Below, one piece after another: positions 50,650-62,040 of a DNA stretch of 64,000 bases. The DNA lies in contig CAJNOL010000078.1 of the NCBI GenBank assembly GCA_905250125.1, forward strand, positions 186,001-250,000. The letters are read 5' to 3'. The position numbers and the translations under genes are program-made. The notes under the pieces were generated by a model, which saw nothing but the letters and a program-made list of their open reading frames with translations, did not search any database and was not told the origin of the DNA. The stretch's first letter is position 1. Every line of letters begins with the position of its first letter. Source of the stretch: Rotaria sordida (taxonomy: Eukaryota > Rotifera > Eurotatoria > Philodinida > Philodinidae).

Positions 50650-53304
50650 ATGTCCACCATTGTTTCTCATAGTAAAGTTGTTCAAGTTTGTAATGTATCA
50701 ACAACATGTCAAAGAGATCAATTAAAGGCATTGTTTGCTTTTTTTGGACGAATCGATGATGTTCAATTGTATCCAGATAGGTGAGTAATTCGAATAAATT
50801 TATATTTAATAAAGATTGAGAAAAGATAAACATAGGATATTTTATTAATATAGAGTTCTCGACTTTTATTCGACAATCAAAATTATATAATGATAGATTT
50901 CTTGTATGAAATGAATAATCTTCATGTAGAAGAGTTGTATTTGTAGACTAACGAGAGAATTTCTTCAGATATCTACCTCCAATTTCAATGATTTTTTTTT
51001 GCCTAGAGATACTATACAGTGTTCTAATAAAAATCCTAAAAGAATTTGACTAAGCTATCGAATTTTGATCTGAAACTTAGTGCATATAGAGAGCTCAACT
51101 AGACTAGTTTGTATAAAAAAAATGCATGTTATATACATTATTCATGGGAAAGAGTCTAGACTTCGAAAGTCTCATATCTTGAAGAGACTTTGTTCAAAAG
51201 TTATGAATTTTCTTCTAGAAGCTAGTCTTGTTGAGTTCTTAGTATTCGCAATGCTTTCAGATGAAAATTCGAATATACGAGTTTTTCGAGAAAATTGACA
51301 TATTAAAAATTCAATAGCCTAATCAAATCTCAATAGGTAAAAAAAAAACCATTGTAATCGTAGTGGGACGTTTGAGCAGGTTTCCTCATAGGAAAATCAA
51401 ATAACAAGAAATTAGATATTTTACACAGATATGTTGGAAGACAATTTTCACAAGAGCATGAGTAAAAGCTTGGTTTTTTAGATCTCTAAGTCAGAATAAT
51501 TTTATTATAAAATAAAAATCTTATATAATTTGTTGATCTGAAATATATCACAGAAACACAATCATTTCTTTCTCTATTTATCAAAAAATCCTCAATTTAT
51601 GAATAATTCTTAATCAAATATTTCGAAATAAGATACTAATCTGAAAAAAAAAATCATAAACATACTTTACAAATTTCTGATTACTATTTCCAATAGTTAA
51701 TCTCAACATGTTTATTCACTACAAAACTATTCTATAATTTTAAATACCTTCGACAAAAAATAACTTTTCACTTTTCATAGTGATACATTAACATCAACAA
51801 TTAATGCAAAAGTTGGCTATATCAAATATGAACGTATTGATAGTGTTCATGCTGCATTAAATATGACAAATACAATATTTATTGATAAACCATTAATAGT
51901 TACACAAGTTTTTGAAAATAGTTTACCAGATGAAACCGATGCAATGATTTATTGTGCACCACTTAATCCAAATATAACATTACTTACTGGTGGTCCAACA
52001 TGGCCAAGTACAGTTATTAATCGACTTGTTGGTCAACCATTGAATCCTTCATATATTGAAACAGTTGATCCTGAATTAACTGATAGAAATTTACCACCAT
52101 ATCCACCATTACCAGGAACATTAGATGTTACAAAAGTTGAAGAAATTCGACGTACAGTTTATTTATCAAATTTAGATAAAAATGTAAGTTGATTTCATTT
52201 GTTATATGGATTTTTTTTCTTCTTCTTTTCTATTAATTATTTTAATTAGATTGGTTTGGATATTTTACATGAATTTTTATCACAAATTGGTGAAATACGA
52301 TTTATTCGAGCGGCTTATATTGATGAAAATGTTGAAATACGAGGTGCTTATGTTGAATTTAGTGAACAACCATCAATACCAAAAGTTTTATCAATAAATG
52401 GTTTTCAATTTTTTGGACGACCATTATTGTATGTTAAATTTTAAAACATAACAAAAAAAAGAAATATAATTTAAATTTGTAGAGTTAATCATGCAACTTC
52501 TTGTATTATTAAGCCAGCAACTGTCCGTGGAATGAGAAGTGGTAAGACAAAAAAAAAAATATTTTTTTTTTTTTTTTTGAAAAAAAAAGAACTTTTGATT
52601 TTTAGATGAAGAAGATATGCCATTTAGTCGATCACGTTCTCGAAGGTTTGTTTTGTTTTTTTGTTTTGATTGTGTACCTTATTGTCGAAAAGAAAGATCA
52701 TCGAATTTCTTTCGATAATCTTCATTTCGGTAACCATTTTTTTTTTCTTTTGCTTTTTGAATATACATCGTATAGAGAAAGATATTGTAGGTATTATCTC
52801 AAAATATCGTCGAAATATAGATTACCGAACTTCAATGAAATGCTTACTGATTGCTTCTTTTTTTTTTAATTATTTGAGAAGAATCTTATTGTTTATTTTT
52901 AGTGCATCAGCTCATAAAGATTCTCCAGCTGCTGAGGAAAGTGACAATCATCGTGAAAATGGTCGTCATTCATCACGTTCACGACATCGTTCATCATCAA
53001 GATCGAAATCACGTAAAAAATCTTCAAAATCAACCCGATCACCTAAACGTCGTTCAAGGTCATTTTTTTTTTATTTCTTATAATAAATATATCAATATTT
53101 TCGATTTTTCTATGTATAAATAGATCAAAAAAACGTAGTCGATCAAGATCATCACGTGATCGAAAACGTCGTTCACGTTCTCGTGATCATCATCGTAGAA
53201 AAAAAGATTCACGTAAACGTTCACGATCACGTTCACGTTCGCATTCAAAAGGACGTCATCGCCGTAGTGAAAGTAGTCGAAAAGAAAAAAAATCTCGACA
53301 TTGA
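50650..53304 (+). CDS. SREK1: SREK1-like splicing regulator, 7 exons
   Basis: SREK1 (SRrp86, SFRS12) is a nuclear SR-related protein that modulates splice-site choice by other SR proteins. The exons are about 50650-50780, 51781-52183, 52250-52428, 52483-52541, 52606-52645, 52903-53058 and 53123-53304, giving about 383 residues. The N-terminal RRM starts KVVQVCNVS and includes LKALFAFFGRIDDVQLYP and KVGYIKYE. A Pro-rich linker follows (NLPPYPPLPGTLD). The second RRM opens with VEEIRRTVYLSNL, which closely matches the family sequence EIRRTVYVGNL, and contains FLSQIGEIRFIR and GAYVEFSEQP. The C-terminal third is an RS domain (SRSRS, HSSRSRHRSSSRS, RSRSRDHHRRKK) ending in KSRH. Intron 1 is 1 kb and holds a MITE; exon 5 is only 40 nt. 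My reading of the last exon is one base out of phase, so its exact boundary needs checking. Confidence 0.88.
50970..51372. mobile_element. MITE copy 1, in SREK1 intron 1
   Basis: This is a diverged direct copy of the element at 58289-58773. Matching blocks include cctaaaagaatttgactaag, ttctagaagctag, cgaatatacgagtttttcga and aatctcaatagg. The right end has lost most of the inner TIR but keeps accattgtaatcgtagtggg, which matches the terminal block of the other copy. Confidence 0.7.
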
Positions 53305-54599
53305 TAACAATTTATATACTAATTCATAACTGTTTAATCTTTTTGTTTGCTTCTTCTTCTTCTTTGATGTTATATGTATTTGTGTGTAATTCTCATACAC
53401 TTAAAAAAAAAAACGTATTAAGAAAAAAAAAACGCTAGACAAAATTAAAACTCTTGTTTGATTTTGTAATCGATTCTGTTTTGTTGTTATTAATTCAAAA
53501 TGAAAAGAGGAAAATGATATTGGTTTTGGAAAAACTATGGAAACGATTTACATTGAAATAATTAATTTGGGATAATTGAAATCCAAGAGTTTGATATTTT
53601 TATGTCGACGAGTACGGTTCTTAAACTGTTTCTCTAATTCATTTATATCAGAATTTCAACTCGAAAATAAGAATTTAATATTTATTGGTCCAAGTAGTGA
53701 ATTTTAGGATTCTTGAGAATAATCAATCGTTCCTTTCGAAAACTATTCTCTCGCTTAACGAGATCTTGAATCTGGTATTTTTCAATATTTCGTATGACTA
53801 GCAAATCGTTCTCATCGAAGGATTTTGAAGGCTAAGACTAATAGATAAAAAATAACCCAATGGATCCTTCTAATAAAATAGAAACATCATCGAATTATAC
53901 AATTATGGCAAAAGAGTTAATTGTATGTATTTTTCCACTCATTAATGGTGATTTGTACGCTTCCTGTTTGTATGATTATGAAATAGTGCCCGAGCCAGAG
54001 AATGGCTGAAGAGGGCTCACAAGGGAACTTCTTCAGTTGTTAAATCGCTAAGCGATGATCATTTGATGAGCGCTAGAGAGTAATAGAAGAGTCTAGAACG
54101 ATTAAAGAATAGATATGTTATTAGTTTTTCACGCAATGCCTACTTTTTTTCAATCAAATTACGTTAAAACAATGGTGAAAAATTCAAAAATATGATGATG
54201 TCTAAATGAAATTCAAATTGTCTTGCTTAATAAGGGGCAACTTCTAAAAAATTAAAAGTATCTGATTTTGTAGCCCTTCCTTCAAGTTTTCAAAATCAAT
54301 CAAAAACCCATGTTATTGTCTTCCTTCCTCAAAATATTAAGAAAACCATGAGCAGAAGTGAACAGCAATGGTAATATAACTATATGTTTTTTTTAATGTT
54401 CATTTAGAGCAATATTTACGTCATTATTCAGTAATACCTCAACCATTCGGACTGAAACTTCTATCAGAGAAAGACTATAGGATGAATAATCGATTGACAT
54501 AGTTTTCAGTTGGAAATGTCTTAGTATGAGAAATTTTACATGAGTCTCCGTTCTATGAATGAATCATGTATTTATGATACAAACGTGAATATTACTAAT

Positions 54600-54935
54600 T
54601 TGAGCAAAATATGCTTTAGATCCTTGAGAAATCGCTTTATTTTGTAACTAAACAGTTCCTCATGAAATTCTGCATTAGGTAAACTATAAATGGCTGGAAG
54701 TCTAAGACAACTCTTATGCGCCTCTCCGTTTCTTTTACATATGAGAAAATTTCGAATATTCAATATCTTAGGATAGGAGATACTAGAAAATTTATAACTT
54801 GCATAATCAACAAATTCCATAAAGAACTTTATCTGTGCAAAGTTTGAAGTCAAAAGTTGATTTTTCATGTGACCTGAGGGAATCAAAGCTTTTTTTTTTG
54901 AAAAACCTAGTAAAATTTCGATATCTCAAAAACAA
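54600..54935. repeat. Partial copy related to the 45 kb fold-back element
   Basis: The block gtgcaaagtttgaagtcaaa, then a cctgaggg motif, a long T run and aatttcgatatctc follow the same order as gtgcaaagtttcaagttgaa, cctgaggggg and aatgcaatatctcgc at 45373-45475. Substitutions are many. It is probably a diverged family member. Confidence 0.45.
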
Positions 54936-55169
54936 TGGCTTGGGAAACCAAAGCATTTTATATTTTTCTCTTACTCATTAGTACTCATCAAATGAGCATC
55001 GCCTCAATTGAAAAGCGACTTGACACCCTACCTGCTTTTCAGCTTCAAACCAGGACTGAACTCCTCTTCCAAATTGTTTTTTGCTTCACTACTATTATCA
55101 AAATTTTCTTGCTTGTCTTGCCGCTTATTATTATTATTATTAATGGTAAAGTGTAAAGATCGAATACCT

Positions 55170-55650
55170 TTTTAGATATGCAATGATTTGCCTTTCTCGT
55201 ACAGTTGCTTTGGCTGCTTATCCAAATTTGAAATGGTTATCGAGTCTTCTAAAACAACCGTGGCGTTCTTTTTTTGGTGCATTACCTACTTCACCATTAT
55301 TCAGAACTTGATGTTAGTTGTACAGACAATAATAATGTTAAAGTTGAATATCTTCATTGTCTTAGTGTACATGTAAAAGAACGTCAATGGATATTATTTG
55401 TTATATTTTTTTCTTTAATATTTCTAGATTAAAACAAAGCAAGGCGAATGTTATTTTTTACAGCAACTGATTTAGCAAGTATACACAGACAACAAGGTTT
55501 GAATTTCTTTTTGTTTTCTTGCAAAAAAAATTGTATTGGTTAAGTTGATGTTGATATGAGTGTAATAGATACAGTAGGTGTTCGATTAGATCTTGTCGGT
55601 AAACGTATACAAGCATCTGACGATGCTGAACATTTTCATTGACAGACAAT
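55170..55650 (+). pseudogene. Possible decayed coding sequence, unidentified
   Basis: Short stretches look protein-like but are broken by stops and frame changes. Examples are RTVALAAYPNLKWLSSLL near 55205, and VGVRLDLVGKRIQASDDAEH near 55575-55640, followed by a stop. No family is recognised. It might be a relic of a gene or transposon. The intron-like blocks between them (gtaa...tttctag) hint at a former multi-exon gene. Confidence 0.25.
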
Positions 55651-56607
55651 ACGAAAAGATAGAATTATTTGAGTAAAAGGTAAATATATCCATATTGAAT
55701 ATTCATTTAAAATATTATTCGTTTATGTACATTAGGTCTTATTTCCGATGAATCTACTACTTTAACAATTAATATAAAAATTCATCAAAGGGCACTATTG
55801 AACTTCATACACGTGATTAGTTTTAAATATTAAAACTTGATCAACATGTTAATCATTAAAACATTTCATTTGTTCTTTTGTTTACGTTTTTATTTAATCT
55901 CATTTTAGTTTTTGATAAGTAGTTTTAATTTGGATGATGAAGAAATGATCTTTTTCTAGATAATAAATAATTAGTAAATCATATTAGATATTTTCAATGA
56001 AGATTATTCAGATTTGAATAGATGAATTGCTGATACACAAATGAAAATTATGTTTCTTTTTTTTTTCTAGAACTAACTCATTTGGGTATGTAAGCACAAA
56101 TAAATCTTTAAGAAATTTCAATGTATCTTGATGTTATTCAATATTTGAATAGTCATGTAATCTTTATGTTTTGAACAACAATGATGAATAAAGATTAAAG
56201 CAGTGTTCTATCTAGATTTCATCTTCCGGAGAGTCATCGTCTTCCTCTCGACTCTCACGTTCAAAAGATGCGCTATTGAATGTTCTACTTGAATCACAAA
56301 ACGAATCTTTATTGCTATTTTCGAAATTTTAATAGATTGTTAACACTGAACATGTATATTATCGTGTTATCTCCTATAAGGAAAAGAAGGAGAAAGTCGA
56401 AAATTGTTGAATTTTGTCCACTCATTTTGACTATAATATTTAGAACTAATCAGAGATCTAGTATGGTCTTTAAATTATGCTTATCTCAAATACAAGTGAT
56501 AACTAAAGTCTAAGTCAATTGATCTGGATGTTTCGATGTGAAATAAAAGATGTTTTTTTGTTATGTTGCTCTCAAATATATTGTCTGAAAAAAGCATTGA
56601 GCTTGAT

Positions 56608-56617
56608 NNNNNNNNNN
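56608..56617. other. Assembly gap of 10 N
   Basis: Ten undetermined bases. No repeat symmetry is seen around it, unlike the larger gap. Confidence 0.99.
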
Positions 56618-56935
56618 GTTTTTATAATGTGTGCTTTGGTCAATGTCGATATCTTTATTAAAAAGGTTTTTCTTTTGTTTTTTCTTTGAATGAGTGTCGA
56701 TGACAATAGCCATTTTATGGGAACAAAAAGAATGAATGATCATTGTCATTCATTTAAATATGTCAATACGTTGAACTAATAAACGATTTTGTTACGGTTG
56801 ATTAGTGATGCATTACTTTCATCTTTTTTTTTTGTCTTTCATATGATTAAAAAAAAATTAACGATTGTTGCTTCTGAATAAAACGATTCTACATGTTTTT
56901 TTTCTTCTTCTATTTAAATACAAACAAATAATATC

Positions 56936-59900
56936 ATGACAAAATTCAGGTAAGAAATAAAATATTTCTTGTATTCATAAAAAATAAATTTATTTTAATC
57001 TAGAATAGAAACAATTTATAAAAATCCAAAATGGACTGGTCAAACAGTGACTAAGTATATAAAGAAAAAAAAAAAAAAAAACGTTTATATTATATAACTT
57101 TTTTAATTTTTCTACTATGAAGACTTGAACATCTTCAAAGTATCATTGATTTACGTCGACGTAAAAGTCATGAACAATCAAATTTAAAAAATGGAAGAAA
57201 ATTTGATAATCAAAATGATTCACGTATTATTATTAATGTTAGTGGTTTACGTTTTGAAACATATAAATCAACACTTGAACGTTATCCAGATACATTACTT
57301 GGAAATATTCAACGTCGATCATGTTATTATGATAAAAAACATGATGAATATTTTTTTGATCGACATCGATTATGTTTTGAAGCAATACTTTATTTTTATC
57401 AATCATCTGGACGTCTTCGTCGACCTGAAAATGTTTCACTTGATACATTTCTAGAAGAAATAACATATTTTGATTTAGGTTTAGATGCACTTAGACAAGT
57501 ACGAAAAGATGAAGAATTAGAAGAAGCAAAAAAAGTTAAATTACCAGAAAATCGTTTTTGTCGTCAATTATGGGCAAATTTAGAATATCCACAATATTCA
57601 ATGACAGCAAAAATTATTAATATTTTTTCGATTATTTTTATATTACTATCTGCAATTGAACTTGCTATACAAACATTACCAAATTATCGTGGAACTCATA
57701 ATAATCGATGCGAATACGAAGGAGATGGTATTTAAATAATTAGAAGACTAAGTCATAGATAAGAGCATTTTCGAGTTGGTCTTATTGATTTAAGTATGAA
57801 ATGAATTTATAAGATTGAATAGAATATTTGCGATTGCTTGATTGATCAATAATATAAAAAACGATAGATTCGGTAGTCTGCCAGTTATTCTACTTATTTG
57901 TCAAATACAATTAATTCTATGATGAGAAACTTGAATCTATTCATATCAAAGATAATAATAGAAACTTTTGTTCGATGATAAATATAGATAACAGAATTCA
58001 ATATAGAGCAATGTAAATAGTTTGAGCAATATTGCTGAAAACTTCTCATTTATCATAAGAAAGTAGATCTATTAGATTTTATATTTCGATTTTGTAAGGA
58101 TTTCGGTGATAGCTTTATAATACGTTATATCTTTACGGTCATGGTCATAATCGATGTTAACGTCGAGACGATTTATCTTTCTAAAGAAAGATCGCATGGT
58201 TCTATTCGATAGCTCATCCCATAAATTAAGAATTAGAACTTAAATATCAGAAAAAAGTATGTTACTAACGAAGAAATCTCTTCAGCTGTCCGCTTCCAAT
58301 TTTAATGATTTTTTTTTATCTATAGCTACTATATAGTGTTCTAATGAAAACCCTAAAAGAATTTGACTAAGCTATCGGATTTTTAATAGGTCTATATCTG
58401 AATGCTTCAGATTTTCAAGTTTTCCTCAGAAACTTTATGCGTATGGACAACTTAACTAAACTAGCTTACATAAAAAAAATCTAGAAGATTTGAACACAGT
58501 TTCTTCAAGACATGCAGTTTTTAAAGAATACATGTCTCATATCTCGAAGAGACGCCATTCAAAACTTGTGAATTTTTTTCTAGAAGCTAGTTTTATTGAG
58601 TTTTCTATATGCGCAATGTTTCTGTTCAAAATTCGAAAATACGAGTTTCCCGAAAACCTGGCGACTCTAGAAAAAAATTCAATAGCTTAGTTAAATCTCA
58701 ATAGAAACTCAAATACTTTTAGGATTTCTATTAGAATACTATATAGTATCACTAGACGAAAAATCATTGACATCGGAAGTGGTACCTTTTTTGATTACTG
58801 ATTATTAGTGACGGAGCCAGGGGGTAGGTTCAGTCCTAGAATTATGCGAGACAAACTTTTTTCGAGTCCCGATCCCGCATACGCTGTGGAACGGAACAAA
58901 TAGGATTTTTCGGTATTCTGAATTGTTCCGCAAGACTCTACTCAAAGCACTCTGAGAGGTTTTGAAACCTATATTAAAATAATACTTGACAAGATTAGAG
59001 TGAGCTCAGCCCATGATGAGTCCATTTCTAAGCTGATCTTAGTTCTTATGTTCGCACACTTTATAATAGTATTTACGTTTTGAATATCAATCATAACTGA
59101 AGATTTTTTTATGCAAGAAATTTTTATATTATGTATTTGAACTGACACTCGTTATCTTTTTTTTAGGCTTATTTATTGATAGTAACAGATCAACAACTCG
59201 CCATCTTTGTCCACCAAATTTTCAATCATCATTCTTTATAGTTCAATCAATTTGTATTGGTTTTTTTACCATAGAATTTCTTCTACGTTTAATATCTTGT
59301 CCATCTTTTTTTGATTTTATTAAATCAATTCCAAATTGGGTTGATTTTTTTGCAATCGGTAAATTTTTTTTTTTTTTGTTGTTTTATAATTAATCAATTC
59401 TTTATATTCTTAATCTAGTTCCTTATTATATAACATTAATAATCAGTGTGTTTGGTACTCATAATGAAATATCTTCAGAAACTTATTTTTTTTTAAGTAT
59501 TTTACGTATATTTCGTTTTTTACGTGTATTTAAACTTTATCGTATATTTCAACATATTAAATCATTACGTGTACTTGGTAGTACAATAAAAGAATCAATA
59601 CCTGATTTTATAATATTATTATCATTTTTAACATTAAGTGGTTTTCTATTTGGAGCAGCAATGTATTTTGCTGAAAATAATACTAATAAAGATTTTTTTG
59701 ATTCAATACCTAAAGCAACTTATTATGGCATTATTACATTAACAGCAGTCGGGTAGAAATGAAAAACAAAAAAATTTTTATAGATTTTTATTTATTTTAT
59801 TTTATTTTATTTTATTTTTTAAGATATGGTGATTTAGTTCCCATAACTGTACTTGGACGTAGTTTAGCATGTTTAGCTGCTATTTATGGTGTATCAGTTG

Positions 59901-60286
59901 TTTCAATGCTTGTTTCTGTACTTGTTGATCGATATCAACGAGTATATGCACGTAAACATTTTCTTAATGAAGAATATACAGAAAATACAGTTTTAAATGA
60001 TTCATATCGACGTTCAATTAATAATGATAAATGTGAAGAAAGTCCAATCGATATGGAAAAACAAATTACTGTTATACCTGAATTATATAATCATGTTGAA
60101 CACGAACAAGATAAAGATGAATCATCTGGTAAAGTTCGTTTTATTCTTGGTTATTTATCTGATGATGAACCTGATGATGATAATGATAATATTGATGAAA
60201 GTGATCATGAAATTATTCATAAAGTTGCTCAGGAATTATTTCATTCAACATCAAATAGATATCGTGCAATGAATAGTAACAATTGA
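56936..60286 (+). CDS. Shaker-type voltage-gated potassium channel, gene B, 6 exons
   Basis: A Kv channel subunit of the Shaker family. Exons: 56936-56949, 57004-57054, 57123-57727, 59167-59358, 59419-59752 and 59824-60286. They total 1659 nt (552 residues). The short N-terminus (MTKFRIETIYK) leads to a T1 domain: IIINVSGLRFE, YPDTLLGN, YYDKKHDEYFFDRHR, GRLRRPENVSLD. S1 to S6 follow. S4 reads ILRIFRFLRVFKLYRIFQ, with the usual Arg/Lys every third position, so voltage sensing looks intact. The filter is TAVGYGDL, again with an intron splitting the second Gly codon, as in gene A. The C-terminal tail is acidic with an Asp/Glu cluster (DDEPDDDNDN). Intron 3 (1.4 kb) carries a MITE. The protein is shorter and less divergent from Shaker than gene A, and lies in the opposite orientation 28 kb away. 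Confidence 0.92.
58289..58773. mobile_element. MITE copy 2, with about 70 bp TIRs, in a Kv intron
   Basis: The left TIR starts cttccaattttaatgatttt and runs to cctaaaagaatttga. The right end carries caaatacttttaggatttct and ends aaaatcattgacatcggaag. The arms are imperfect complements over roughly 70 bp. The interior has only a chance ORF. A diverged sibling lies at 50970-51372. Confidence 0.8.
58774..59166. other. GC-richer insert in Kv gene B intron 3
   Basis: Sequence around 58800-58990 (gacggagccagggggtaggt and following) is clearly less AT-rich than its surroundings. It suggests a further decayed insertion. No coding or RNA feature is recognised. Confidence 0.35.
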
Positions 60287-62040
60287 CAATAATAATCTTT
60301 TTTTGTTTTTATTTGGACATTATTAGTCAGATAAAAAATTGATAGATTTTTTTTTTCATTTAAATTAAATGGAATATAAAAAAATAATAGATATCAAATG
60401 TAATTCTAATGAATACTATATTTATCAAATATTTAATGTAATGAATTCGATCATATGCAAAAATGTCTCATACATTATTTGAAATGTACATTTTACAAAC
60501 TATTTATCTTATCTTCATTGTTCTTTGCTTGATAATGTCAAACAATGAGTTGCAATGGACAGTACATTAATCAGTTTTTACATTATTATGTAACTAATAG
60601 AAGGACATTTTCCACCAGAGATGTCCATGGTGACGCTGCTACCACCGCCATGACGATGTCAGCAGCACTTTTTTAAAGAACCACAACGGGGCGGGAGATA
60701 TTTCAAGAATACCATTGTGGTAGCGGTGCGACAGCGACAGCGACAGATCTCTAGCTGTAATGGACATCTCTGTTTTCTACATACTTACAAGAGAACACGC
60801 CCAGGTATCCGCATCGTTGTGAGCTGATATTTTGCCCAGAAGTAGGCCTTGGTGAGTTATGAAGAGTCTCCAAATGAGTTGTGCTAGAGCTTGTCTAGTC
60901 GAAAATTTTGGACTCAGACCTAGTCGAACCATATTTTGATACTCTCAATAAAACTTGTATCTGTTGAATTGAGACTTCGTCAACGTTAGAGATTAAAGTA
61001 TTCATATGACATCACAATTGAACTTTGTCACAAGACATTAAAATCCTAGTGTTATGAGAGATGGATACCAAACTTGTACGACTTTATCGTGCATTTGATT
61101 ACACATTATATTCTGATCAGCTTGAAAAGTAAAAAGGTTTATTAACATTGATAATAATACACATACAAAAGTTTCTGGTAAAATATTAAGACATAAGTCT
61201 AAGCTTATTTATTTCATGTTGATGATATATTTAATCCATTTTATGAGATAATTCTTAACTCTGATGATTATTTATTATTAGATACTAGTGACATCTAAAG
61301 TTTGTTTATTTATTCCTATTAAAATTTTTAAAAAATCTGGAAAATTCTAAATTTTTCTACTAATAATAGGTGAATATATAAGACAGATATTATTTTAACA
61401 ATTATGCTCTACATGAACAATTGCACAAAAGATGAAGGTTTGCTTGATTTTTACGGGTCATTTGTACTTTACCAAGATTTATCATTCGCTTTTTTTCGCA
61501 CTTTACAACAGTTTTTCACCATTCACACATTTTTTCGATCGATGAACGCAGCTGTGCTCTGTATAGCAGCCATTTTCTTTAGAAAATACTTTGGTCATGC
61601 ACATCATTTCTCTTCGTAGATCAGTATAATCCACCTGACCTGTAATATATTTATTCTTGATCCTATTTCAGACAAATTGATCGAAAAAAAAAATTTCCGA
61701 TTCTTTCGAACAATATGATTTTAGTATTGATATACTTCATTATCAATTTATGATTATTAGTAGACTCAAATAATTGCTTAATTGATGAATAAGTTTCTCA
61801 CTCTAAACTTTGTTCTTTCTAAAATACTTTTGAGATTATATGAATAAAATAATATCATTAAAAAAAATTTAATTTTTATAATAGATAGCTTTTTATTGAT
61901 TAAGAGAAAAACAACTACTTAAAATTTTATCGAACAACCATAAATATACTTCACCTTTGTTTTTGTTCAAGTTGAATTATTTATATTCTTTTTTTGTTAG
62001 TATTATAGATTAATCATCATCTTTAGCTTATTATTCAATA
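60287..62040. other. Intergenic region between Kv gene B and nucleolin-like gene
   Basis: Apart from the small hairpin element at 60617-60772, nothing is identified. A 71-codon ORF at 61404-61619 has no recognisable domain. The last few hundred bases should contain the promoter of the nucleolin-like gene. Confidence 0.45.
60617..60772. mobile_element. Small hairpin MITE of about 155 bp
   Basis: The ends are agagatgtccat and atggacatctct, perfect complements over 12 bases. The inner part (ctgctaccaccgcc against ggtagcggtgcgacagcg) also pairs imperfectly. The element is GC-rich compared with its flanks, which supports insertion of foreign sequence. Confidence 0.65.

Larger units (their letters stand above)
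53305..56935. other. Intergenic region with decayed insertions
   Basis: No intact gene is supported between SREK1 and Kv gene B. It includes a half-element of the 45 kb fold-back family (54600-54930), a possible decayed gene (55170-55650) and the small gap at 56608-56617. AT-rich sequence fills the rest. Confidence 0.45.

Noticed and set aside
53990..54090. Possible tRNA (cccgagccagagaatggctg region)
   Set aside because: No A-box and B-box pair with correct spacing and no cloverleaf could be drawn. No tRNA was found elsewhere in the window either.
54935..55156. 73-codon ORF with a signal-peptide-like start
   Set aside because: It begins inside a sequence related to the 45 kb fold-back element and has no supporting domain or exon.
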